Shown here: positions 38,693-48,445 of the stretch, piece after piece | Numbering within the stretch: position 1 is the stretch's first letter | Layout of the letters: every line of letters begins with the position of its first letter | Origin: Puffinus mauretanicus | Lineage: Eukaryota > Chordata > Aves > Procellariiformes > Procellariidae | Assembly: GCA_023333565.1 (NCBI GenBank) | Contig: JAJKFH010001315.1 | Location: 2,766,501-2,830,500 of the forward strand | Direction: 5' to 3' | Length of the DNA stretch: 64,000 nucleotides | The notes under the pieces: model-generated | Database searches by the model: none | What the model was told of the DNA's origin: nothing | Seen by the model: the letters and a program-made list of their open reading frames with translations, nothing else | Translations under genes and position numbers: made by a program

Positions 38693-39247
38693 TGTCATGG
38701 TTTAACCTGGCAGGCAGTCAAATACCATGCAGCCACTCGCCCCACTTCCCCCCCCCACTCCCAGTTAGGGGGAAGGGTAAGAGTGAGAAAAACTCGTGGG
38801 TTGAGATAAAGACAGTTTAATAGAACAGAAAAGGGAAAATAATAATGATAATGATAGAATATACAAAATGAGTGATGCACAATGCAATTGCTCACCACCC
38901 ACACTGACCAATAACCGAGTAGCGATTGCTCCTTCCTGGAACACGCCTACCATTCATATACTGAGCATGACGTCACATGGTATGGAATACCCTGTTGGCC
39001 AGCTGGGCTGGCTGTCCTGGCTGTGCTCCCTCCCAACGCTTGTTTTGGTTCGGGTTTTTTTTTTTGTTTGGTTGGTTTTGGGTTTGTTTTTTTTTTTTTC
39101 CCCCTCCTCTTTAGCTGAATGTCCTTGACTAGCAGGAGACTTAGCCACAACTGAAAACATCAGTGTGTTATCAACATTCTTCTCATACTAAATCCAAAAC
39201 ACAGCACTAGGAAGAAATTTAACTCTATCCCAGCCGAAACCAGGACA
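38693..39247 (-). mobile_element. Solo LTR 3, ERVL-like family, 555 bp, no clean target duplication
   Basis: This is a third LTR of the same family, on the minus strand and sense to INSC. It starts tgtcatggtttaacc and ends ccgaaaccaggaca on the plus strand. An intact TGACGTCA is at 38968-38975, with a TATA-like stretch beside it in LTR orientation (RC of cattcatatactgagc), and ATTAAA is at 38821-38816. Two T-rich runs at 39055-39100 expand its middle. The five bases before it are GAAAC and the five after are CTAAG, so no 5-bp duplication is visible, unlike LTRs 1 and 2. The flank may have mutated, or the LTR may come from recombination between different insertions. Confidence 0.9.
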
Positions 39248-41748
39248 CTAAGGTAGGAAACTGATCTGCAGACAGAAACATGACTAAAAATTTTTCCTGG
39301 TAGTTGCATCAAATACTCTACTTGGCTCTTCCTTTCCTCATTTTCTCTTTTTGCTTTTAAAATTACCTAAACGAGTGGGGTTTCCATTATGCTGCCACCA
39401 GTGTAGTTAGTTGTAGATGAACACTACATATTATGGTTTGAAACTCACAGCTCAACGTTGGTTATTCTATTAGCTCAGAATTCGAGGAGGATGATGATGA
39501 TGATGATTATTATTATTATTCAGGCTTTCTCCCTTCATTTCTTATCTTGCCCTTGCTATTACTCGTTTGTGTTAGAGATTTTAGTCTTTATACTTCTGAC
39601 AGCTAGTGAGAACAACTAGCTGGCTGCCAGGGTGAGTCAGCAACATGACTCTTTCACAGCAGATTACAAAGTTAGATGCCAAAAGAAAAAAAAAAGTTGA
39701 AGAATGCCTCCAGGTGGAATAAAATTAGAGGTGACACTTCAGCATGGGGGATTAGCATTCCAAAGCCTTTTTAAATTTTGGTAAAAATATTGGTGAGGGA
39801 ATAGAGGGAGGGAAAGAGAAGACTGAAACCCTTACCAAAATGTAGAGTGAGAAACCAGTTCCTATAATATTGTAGCTTTACAATATTATCATGGTTCTTT
39901 GTTTGCATGTCCAAGATCTTGGTGTGCTTTAAAGTTGTAATTTATAGCTTTTTTTTCCTGTCCCAAGCTAACAGCAGCATTCCACAAGATCACACATTGT
40001 CATGGAGATTAAGACTTCAAGTTTACATGAACAAATTTGTTGAGTTTTGCTTTCTCTGTAAACAAATATTCCACTTCTCTGGCTAGTTTTTACAAAGATA
40101 ATGACAACTCTCAAGGCAACTTCTGTATCTGTGGGAGATTTTGAGATCTTTAAAAAAATTGAATCCATTCTCACCCTCTTAATGAGTGGGTGCAGTTCTG
40201 GATTTTTTTTTTTTTTTTTAAATCACCCTGCACTTTCACTGTTATAGCTAACTAGTCAAGTGACTGAATTCAAAATTCTGGTCTGTTACAATTCCTCTGC
40301 CACCTTGCTCACTGATGCAGATAACTGAGGCAATAGAGAGGGTGAAGGATGATGGTGAGTCGGGACAAATGTATTTCAGTGCACAGAAGAAAGACACACA
40401 GGACAGGCGATGCAGTCACCACTGTAATTTGGCAACCAAATGCCACTCAGGGTTCTTTGCATAAGGGGATGCATTTCCTCACTTGTAAACCTGTGACACA
40501 TCCAGGTTTTAGCAATAAATTAATGTAGTGGTTTATGGAAGGTCAGACTTTTGTTCTGCTAAATTAAACTGTTATGGAATTCACACAATGATAAAAAGCA
40601 CAAGACCATTTTTCCTCAATTTGTTAGTTCTGCACTTCCTCAGTATTCAACATTTTAACATTGTTTTTGGACACCACTGAGTGGAGCTCAAATATCAATT
40701 TAGAACAAATTAAACCTCTCAGGCTGTTGCCAGAATCCACTACACGTTTCTGAGTCTACCTCATTTGCAGCCTGCAGAACAGAGCAGTGCCTTCTATGGT
40801 GCAAACATCCATCTAAAAGCAGATCAGAAGTAAAATGAATTAAATGCCACTGTTTAACCTCATCTCTGAGCAGAAGAGAGGATTAGCACACCACTCCACA
40901 GCAGAAGCTTGGGAAAGGTTTTTTTCTTTCTGTATACGCTGTGGATGTGATTATCCTACCCTCAACCTCACACAATGCCCTGCCTTTCTCACTTTTTCAA
41001 GATCCAAGTGTCCTCAGAGGTGCAAACTCTGCAGGGATTGCCAGTATCATTGGTCCTGGCAGAATGATTCGTTTATACCAAAAGTTAACATCAACTACTC
41101 AGTGAATGAGAACGCACACTGCCAAAAGTAACTGTAATGAGGTTCCTCTGTAAAAGGAAGATAATGGATGCAAAGTATTTTTAAAATTACACCTTTAATC
41201 ATATCTCTAACCTCCTCTGTACACACAGCTGAAGAGTCTTGCTGTTTCTCTGAGTACTTGTCAGCCATATGCATGGCCAACTGTAAAGTTTCTCTCCAAT
41301 TCCGTGGCTGGTACTAAAAAAGTACTGTCAGGAGAGACAATAAAAAAATGCCCAAGATGCTGAAGGGAGTGGTAATACATCAGGTGGCACAAAGACAACT
41401 GTAGCTGAATCAATGCCCAGAAGCCTGTTGGAGCTTACCATCCTACTGCAGTTGCTTGCACAGGCATTGAGCTTTATTGAATTAAAGATTTTGGGGCTTT
41501 TTTTTTTTTGAGGCTTTTTTTTAAAAATCTAATAGGAGAATTATAAGTAAGGCTTGCAAAAAGCAGCAAAAGAAGAAAAAAATAGTTTCTCAAAGTAAAT
41601 TTTGTTGTTCTTTAACCTAGATTATCTCTTGAAATACAGAATTTCATCCTGTACTGTACATTTCAGAACTCACAACCACTACTGTGTTAAGTAAAATAAC
41701 TCATTTGTATTACTAGTTTACTTTGGATTAATCCATAAATCCCCTTAC
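39248..41748 (-). other. INSC intron between LTR 3 and the exon at 41749
   Basis: This is ordinary AT-rich intron. It contains a compound GAT/TAT microsatellite at 39488-39520 and T runs near 40203-40220 and 41500. The plus-strand open frame at 40844-41131 (95 codons, cysteine-containing) is unrecognised and unsupported. Confidence 0.75.
39488..39520. repeat. Compound (GAT)n(TTA)n microsatellite
   Basis: Repeated gat units run directly into tta units. This is a simple sequence repeat within the INSC intron. Confidence 0.9.
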
Positions 41749-41862
41749 CTTAGCTATGATACGGCACAGATGAGCACCTTCCTGGGTAAGGCTGAATAAA
41801 CTACTAATCGCTGTCTCAGTCATGCACACACTATCCGACAATTCTATTTGTCTCAGCAGGTT
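41749..41862 (-). CDS. INSC: INSC coding exon (start of armadillo region)
   Basis: The exon is 114 nt, 38 codons, phase 0 at both ends. The acceptor is the minus-strand atgtcacacag and the donor is AAG|GTAAGG. The peptide reads NLLRQIELSDSVCMTETAIS then SLFSLTQEGAHLCRIIAK. The second half matches human INSC (NLFSLTQEGAPLCRIIAK). The first half is more diverged from the human equivalent (ALVRKIDASDNIYTTESTTG). This divergence sits between the N-terminal coiled segment and the armadillo-like repeats, a plausible linker. The acceptor polypyrimidine tract is weak (tcttatgtcacacag). Confidence 0.95.
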
Positions 41863-44369
41863 CTGTGTGACATAAGATAATAAACATAATTTACTTCCGA
41901 TGAAAAACATTAGTGTTATATTTAAAGATAAGATGGAGTAGGAAGTCCTGTCCATTTAATCCATATCATCTTACTTCTCACCCAGAGAAAGGAAAGAAAA
42001 AAAAAACACAAACCATGGGCAGGAATCAAACTGAACACTTTAACACATTTATCATTTCATTTGAATAGATGTAACCAAGAATAGTGATATTTAAAAATCA
42101 ATATGAATAGAGTAAGAGAACAGGTATGTGTGTGAGAACTTTCAATAAAGAGCTCTTCAGATATTTAGTAAATTATTATTGGGTTTGGCCTGGGACTGAA
42201 CTAAAATTTTCAGAAGGCAACTAATTGTCTCAGTGCTGAAGCTGTATCACAAGGTGATACAAGATTTCCACCTTATTTATAAGGAATATTGCTATACCCT
42301 TTCTAACACTACTTTCTAAGGCTCCAGGTTCATCATTATTCTCAGTATACACAGAAAATATCATTGACCAATATAGGGCATTTTAGTAGAGAAATATAGT
42401 TTATTTCTCCAATGTATGAAATAGGTTAAATATTTTTATGTTTTTGAATAGTTATCTTGCTTTTGCAAGTGTGCCATTGCAGCTTCATAGAGAAACACAG
42501 CTGACAGAAGCATATGAAGTTTATTTAATTTTACTCTTTCTGAAAGTACACACAATCATTAGAGGAAGAATTAATCAGATTTGCCAGGAGGAAGGTGGTA
42601 AGCATTTTTATATTTAATCCAACTTCGAAAGAAGTGCAAAGAAATATCCCCCATTTTACTCTGTTATTGATACAAAATTCAATTATCTTCCCTTTAAGAG
42701 GCTGTGTTCTCCCACCTTTAGCATCTTCCCTTAGAAAAATGTTCCATAAAAGACATAACTTATCAGTTCACATTTTGATATGAACCTGTCCTGAATAAAA
42801 TCCTGATACACTGATTAGAAAAGAAAGCTCTTGAATACACAATTTAAGCTGAGAGTTCTGGCTTCTCACACAGACACTTAGTCTGCTCCAGAGCAGCAAA
42901 CTACCTACAGACAATGCGGTTGTATGGCAGAAGAGGGCACACAGCCCAACTGAATGGCTCAGAAAACTGTTCTTAAAAACGTTTTTGTTAATGACCTCTA
43001 ATCTAAGTCTTCAGCCACACAAATACACATGAGATGGTGCAGAGTAATTAATTCTGCTACCTTAAAAGAAAAAGGGACTAGGATTTCAGGTGTGTCAGTA
43101 GGTGTCAAAGTGCCCAAAGACAGAACTATTAGCAATGAAGAACTGCTCTTCAGATTAAGAAGAATAAGCATCAAAACAACCACAACCTACTCACTGAATT
43201 TGCAATAGGCAAATTTATTTATACACTTCAACTCATATGTGGCAATTCATTTAGTTCTCAAATCCTAACCAAAGCGCATTAGCAAGTAGTTTGTTAGTTT
43301 GACTGTAATTCTGCAAATGTATCCTGGAGATTCTCACTTCCTAGCAATAATCTTTTAAAACTATAAGGGATGTTTCTGAAAGAGCCACAACTTTTTTTTT
43401 CTACCTTAATGCATCAAGCTACCTTAGAATTTAACCAGTACCATGCATTAATTTTGGTTTAGCACCATAGTAAATACTATTTAACTATTTCCTCTTCGCT
43501 AAGCCTCTCATTTCCTCTTTTTCTGTAGGGAGAACATAAAATTTCAGCATAACATCAGCTCCAAAATATGGACAAATTAATTGAGCATAATTACATTTGG
43601 GGTTTTTTATTTGAGGAAGATTACAGTGTGCAAAGGGATTACTAATGAGATCTCAAGAAAGAAATCAGTGTAAGCTAAGATAGATTGGTTAGACTTGCAA
43701 GTTGCTACTATTTCAAGAATGGTCTAATGGAAAAAAATCAATGCATTTGTAGGCTCAGCCTAATTACTCAGTGTATTTATCTACATTTAATCACCACTGG
43801 AAACTATGCATCATGTCTGCAATGATACAGCACTGTTTCTGGAACATTACACACACACACACATGTATAACCTGTACACAACACTGTATTTTATCACTAA
43901 TTCCTAGAATGTAAGACACGCACTGGTTAAAATGTGTGCTGTAAAAATATACCTCTTGTATGTACATCTTCTAAAAAGTTAAACTTCTAATGACAATCAT
44001 TGAGAGCAGGAGAGACTTTTTTCAAGATTTCTAAAAAAAAAGCAGTGTCTGCATGAAAGGAAGAGAAAAGGTGTCCAAAGGTCTTATTAACAAGATATTG
44101 TCCAGAAATCAGATGCCTTGCAATGAAGGAAGCCTATCAGGAAAAGTAAGTAACACATTGAGCCACAAGATCATTGTGTTTGGGATTTGACGTTATTGGA
44201 GAATTTGAGAATACAAACACCTAAATTTCTCTGCAAGATATTTGAATTGCTGATCGTAAGTTTGCTGAAAATTGAGAGCTGTAATTATAATCCTCCTCTT
44301 AATGGATGCTTTCCTCAAGACTCAACAATTTTGAAAGACTTTTTTTTTTTTTTAAAACTATAAACTAAC
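41863..44369 (-). other. INSC intron (2.5 kb)
   Basis: This is AT-rich intron with a short (AC)n run at 43849-43863 and a T run adjoining the donor side near 44340-44353. I recognise no other feature. Confidence 0.8.
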
Positions 44370-44493
44370 CTGTGCCTCTTGTGTTAAAACCAGCTCTATT
44401 AACTGGCCAAAATACTGAGCAACTGTAGTGAGTGTTTCATTAATACAAGATTTCATGGCCTTCAGTATCTGTTCATCCTCAGTTTGTATGCAC
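44370..44493 (-). CDS. INSC: INSC coding exon (helical segment)
   Basis: The exon is 124 nt, one base plus 41 codons. The acceptor is the minus-strand ctctttcttttcag and the donor is CAG|GTTAGT. The first G completes an arginine codon with AG from the exon at 46156. The peptide then reads CIQTEDEQILKAMKSCINET, LTTVAQYFGQLIELVL and TQEAQ. It aligns with human INSC CLQVENEHVLKSMKACVSET, LSMLGQHFGQLLELAL and TREVQ. The pattern is amphipathic-helical. It joins in frame to NLLRQ at 41862. Confidence 0.96.
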
Positions 44494-46155
44494 CTGAAAA
44501 GAAAGAGAAAGGAAAGGGTTGAAGGAAAAAAGATACAACAGACAACTATTGCTTTATCAAGCTGATTGTCACAGGTGAGCTCTGTGTAAATAAGGGGGTA
44601 TAATGGGAATTCAACTGTTCACATGAGGACACTGTCTTTGTTCCATTAGCATCACACCAGACTTTAATCAAAGCTTTGTCTACACATAATAAGTATACCA
44701 TCAAAGGACAACAGTGGACATTAATGAATCACTTTGGGATCACAATTTCCTTCACAGACTGCAGGCCAAATTTTGCTGCAGATGCTGTGTTTATACCAGT
44801 GTATCTCTGCTATTTTCCACTTATGCTTTTAGTTACAGTCACTCTAGGATGCCTGCATTTCAAATGCAGCTGTGTATACCCATCCATCTTTCATGACCAA
44901 AGTAGTGCTTTCGATAATTTTCATTTCTTTACCTTCTTTGCCATAGTTTAAAGATAGCAGGATAAGGACCCAAAATGAATGTGTGCCCAGATGAGTAAAG
45001 TTCATTTAAATTTAAACAGCACACTCAAAAGTAAAATTTGGCCTTCTATGCAGAAAGATTACATACAGCAGCTTTACAGAGTTAGTATAACTATCCTGTA
45101 ACCAGTGGTATTTGGCTGTAACTGAAGAAATGAGATAAAAGGTGGAAAACTTCGTACAATTCAAATGAAATAACTAATACTTCCTCACAGAAGTGCATTC
45201 ATTTGCGTTGTCAAAACATATTCCATGCAGGCAGGCCACTGTAATGGAAGATATAGTTGGTTGATCAATGTCTCCACCTACACAGCAGGTTCCCTTTTCA
45301 TCTTTATCTGTCTTTCACCCACCTATATCAACTTTTTGTCAAACAGACAAGGAGGGAGAGTGCCGATTTGGGGCAGACACTACGAGATCAGAGCTCTCAT
45401 TACATCAGTGTGTCTCATAGTAGAATATAAAAGTAAAGTCTGAGCTGTGTGGGTTTGGCAAAAAGCAATAGTGCTCAAGAAACGTTCTTTCTTGATAATT
45501 ACATGGTGTCTTTTTCCCTGATGATCCCCGGAGCAGAATGACTTGCACAGTGTTTAAATTGAAAAAGACTGATTGAACTGTGCTGGAGGAAACAAGATAA
45601 CTTACGTTAGGCAGGGGAAATATCATAGGAAGAATTATAAAGAGATTCTTATTTTCCACTCTCAGCATTCTGGAGTGCACAGAGCTGAGTAAACCTACAA
45701 CTGCAATTTAAAGGAATGTGTATTTATTTGGGCTTGATTTACTAACGCATGAATATGTGCATACAGGAACATGTAGTACGACAGTCTTGCAAAGTAAGCT
45801 TTCACACCAGCTGAAGTCTTGGCTCCACAGAACTTGAAGGGAACTTCGTCACTGATATCATTAGAGCTAGACTTTCTCCCTTGATCTCTAAAAGCCCTGA
45901 AAAATCCACTTGCACGCAGCTTTGTGTCTATGCCAAGCTCTTTGTGCAACAGCAGATCCCATCTTTCATTAGGATGCAGTTTAGATAAAAGCAACTCACT
46001 TCACCCACCAGAGGCTAACATTTAGAAAGCCTTTCGGAGCCACAGGGACCTAGTTCAAACGTTTGAGGGTGTTAGTAGATTTGTACTTCTCATTAGAAAT
46101 TCTAGAACGTAATAAAACAACAAAATGAATATTTCAACTAGAAAATTTAAATTAC
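44494..46155 (-). other. INSC intron (1.7 kb)
   Basis: No repeat is recognised. A minus-strand open frame of 99 codons at 45695-45994 lies inside the intron but has no matching splice borders and no family resemblance I can name. Confidence 0.8.
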
Positions 46156-46208
46156 CTTTCTGTGAATGCTGTAAATTCTGAACACTTGTCTATTAAAAGT
46201 TTTTCAAA
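46156..46208 (-). CDS. INSC: INSC short coding exon (53 bp)
   Basis: The exon is 53 nt, 17 codons plus AG. The acceptor is the minus-strand ctctctctgcag with a strong pyrimidine tract, and the donor is AAG|GTAATT. The peptide is FEKLLIDKCSEFTAFTE plus the first two bases of arginine. Human INSC has IEKLLMEKCSELSAVTER at this place. It is too small for an ordinary open-reading-frame search and was found by matching the gap between its neighbours. Both junction phases fit (0 in, 2 out). Confidence 0.96.
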
Positions 46209-46711
46209 CTGCAGAGAGAGAGAAAAAAAAAAAAAGTGGTTTTAAAGCAATATCCATACACACAATTGCTTTCTAAAAATAAATAATGCTTGTTATTAGG
46301 TGAAAACCCTCAAGAAACATACTTCATATGGACACCCTTTTTCTACTTTTCTGCATCAAACGAGTAGAGATAGAACTGAAGTTAACAAAAAAGTAGTATT
46401 TTCTACATTGTAAATGTAAAGGAACTCACACATGGGGCATCTAATTACTTTAGTCCAGTAGTCCATAAAACCAAAACGTTTTTCAACGTAATTTGTCAAC
46501 GTTATTAACATTCAGAATCAGACCTATGATAAAATAGTATCCAAAATGAGTCAAGAATGTTTCCATAGCTGAAAAGGCATTAGAAAGTCTTAAACAAGGG
46601 ACCAGAATCAGTATGTAAGGATTTCTTACAAATTGTTTAAAGTAAGTTTTAATTATTACAATAAAAAAAAAAATTTAAAAGACAAACATGACATCAGATA
46701 AGGCATCCTAC
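46209..46711 (-). other. INSC intron (503 bp)
   Basis: This is the shortest intron seen. The donor is CAG|GTAGGA at 46712/46711 and the acceptor is TGCAG above 46208. It is AT-rich with an A run near 46660. Nothing else is recognised. Confidence 0.85.
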
Positions 46712-47057
46712 CTGGTGCATTTCTTCTGAAGAATTTCTGGTGAACGTATTGTATTCATTTATCATGGAACGTACGTGGCAGTTGACTCTTACTGTCATGC
46801 TGTGGACTCTCTGCCATCTATTCTTCTCCAGCTTTTGAGCAATCCTGGTCAACTCTGTGCTTATGATCCAAGCTCTTTTCAATAGCAGCTGTAAGTTATC
46901 ACATGTGCTATATTGTGAGGAAAGAGTAAGTTCATTTTGTTCATCCTTCTCAATGCTAATTGGCTTGGACTGAAGAATACACATGCATTCACAGTCTGTC
47001 ATCAACTTCAAATCTTCCATCCATCGCTGAACGGAATCCACCTGAATTAAGTGCATG
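46712..47057 (-). CDS. INSC: INSC coding exon with the LGN-binding segment
   Basis: The exon is 346 nt: one base (C) followed by 115 codons from ATG 47056, ending in phase 0 at CAG|GTAGGA. The acceptor is a strong pyrimidine tract, ccttctctttctctgccttctag. Residues 1-20 are MHLIQVDSVQRWMEDLKLMT, followed by CECMCILQSKPIS; human INSC has LHLMQVDSVQRWMEDLKLMT and CECMCVLQAKPIS. This is the conserved helix and extension that bind the TPR domain of LGN/GPSM2. A variable acidic linker (EKDEQNELTLSSQ) follows, then a conserved block, LQLLLKRAWIISTELTRIAQ and RWQRVHSMTVRVNCHVRSM. The C before ATG is the third base of a codon, so either translation starts at this ATG in some transcripts or an upstream exon ending in phase 2 supplies the N-terminus. 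Confidence 0.97.
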
Positions 47058-48098
47058 CTAGAAGGCAGAGAAAGAGAAGGAAGAATGAGGTAAAGCAGAA
47101 CAACCTTAGAATAACCTCCAGTAATACCATACAGTTACATCCACCTACCAGGTTGCAATTGATTGACAAAGGGCAACTAGCTGAACAAACGATTTGCTTG
47201 CAGTAACACAGCGACATCCTTACCTTTCTATTCCAAACACAGGTTTTGGGTTTCTAATCACCTTTACACCACATACTCTTCCGTAAAATTATTTGTGAAA
47301 AATCAGTAGAGATTAGAGATAAGTAAACAGGAGAAGTTTAGATTACATGTTTTGGGGGAAATGCTTCTTGTACATTCAGAGTTTAATATGATGAAGTTAT
47401 GGGTGTCTTTGCTTGTTGTTTATGGGACTGCACTGTCAGCTTTTTCTAGACACTTTGCCTATTAGACAATTAACAGAAAAAGCGTTACCTTCCAGCATCT
47501 CTCTAAAGCCCTTCCACCCACATCGACACAGCCAAACCAAGACAGTGAATAATACTGTCAGCAATATCCATTTCTGCCATATCATAATCCCTTAAATCTC
47601 AACTGGATTCTACTTCCTGACCAGTCCTTTAGCTTCCCCCTTACTTCTCACTGCTCTCTGTGCAATTTGCACATCTGACTTCCAAAGCACATTTTTGCAC
47701 TGCAGCAAATATGCTATTAACCAGTGAGGCTGAAAGAAACTCCTTGAGGAGTATACCCTGACACAAGGGCAATGGGCCTGCATCTTGTGCCCTTGCACCC
47801 TCCAGCCAGTAAAATGTGGTACCCGAGACAGCAACTGTACTGAGCTGTTCTGAACTCATCTTTGTGAGGCATCCTGAGTTCCCCAAAGCCTTGAGGTAGA
47901 GTTGCCTAGAATTTTTTCTTATAACAATATGCCCAGATCCCCATAAAAAAACCCTTAATCCTCACCCCAGCCATACACAGAGCCAGGTTTTATTAGAATT
48001 ACTAGTGTTATGAACGTTGTATCTAACAGTATGTAAAGGTCAGGTATAGGACCCTAGGTCAGACAGAGCAAAGTTTACACAACTGCATTCATCCTTAC
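47058..48098 (-). other. INSC intron if the candidate 5' exon is used; otherwise 5'-flanking intron
   Basis: These 1041 bp lie between a GTAAGG donor at 48098 and the acceptor above 47057. Short open frames such as 47610-47886 on the minus strand are unrecognised. No repeat is seen. Confidence 0.6.
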
Positions 48099-48445
48099 CT
48101 ACTTTGTCTTTGCAGACAGGCTATGGTTTCTGCTTTTGTTTCATTTAGCTCAGGGAATTCCTTAGTGGCAGCACTCTGATCCCTTTGACTCCCTGGAAAT
48201 TTCTCCCTCTCTCTGAGGCCTGCCTGGCCCATTGCTTCCTCCTGCAGTCTCTCAGACCGTCTGGACAAAATGCAGGCTCCCAGCAGCTTTGTATTTTGAC
48301 TCTCGTCTACCGCATCTAAAGCTGTACCTCTGTTTCCCTTTGCAAGAGGGAGTGCCCCAAGGAAGGAGCCTCTGCCAAGGGGTCCCATCTGACCTTTGCT
48401 TCCAAACCAAGGACAGAACAGACACTCTCCATCTCCAGAAATCAT
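48099..48445 (-). CDS. INSC: Candidate alternative 5' coding exon of INSC
   Basis: This is an open minus-strand frame that is visibly richer in G+C than its flanks. It ends at AAAGTAG|GTAAGG, a close match to the donor consensus. The frame from ATG 48445 gives 115 codons plus AG; with C from the exon at 47057 this makes serine, so translation continues into MHLIQVDSVQ without a break. The peptide is hydrophilic and low in structure (for example SRRSERLQEEAMGQAG, and ETIACLQRQS at the end). I do not recognise it in human INSC, whose corresponding exon ends with LPGQR. In-frame ATGs are at 48445, 48388 and 48232; only the last has a strong context (GCAATGG). The frame stays open about 13 codons above 48445 to a TAA, so the true 5' limit is unknown. 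It could also be a non-coding first exon or chance. Confidence 0.42.

Larger units (their letters stand above)
1..48445 (-). other. INSC: INSC gene locus (inscuteable spindle orientation adaptor), 3' end outside window
   Basis: This span covers the part of INSC visible here, read right to left. INSC is a cytoplasmic adaptor that links the Par3/Par6/aPKC polarity complex to LGN (GPSM2), and so orients the mitotic spindle in asymmetric divisions. The assignment rests on seven exons whose peptides follow remembered human INSC nearly residue for residue, in the right order, with matching intron phases and AG/GT borders throughout. Intron sizes from 5' to 3' are about 1.0 kb (to the candidate 5' exon), 503 bp, 1662 bp, 2507 bp, 8487 bp, 30859 bp and 2009 bp. 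From the ATG at 47056 the exons give 1029 nt, exactly 343 codons without a stop. Human INSC isoforms run to roughly 530-580 residues, so about the last third is beyond the left edge. No promoter, 5' UTR or polyadenylation site of the gene could be placed. Confidence 0.95.

Noticed and set aside
45695..45994. 99-codon minus-strand frame inside an INSC intron
   Set aside because: The flanking exons join in perfect phase without it, matching the human protein, and it has no splice borders.
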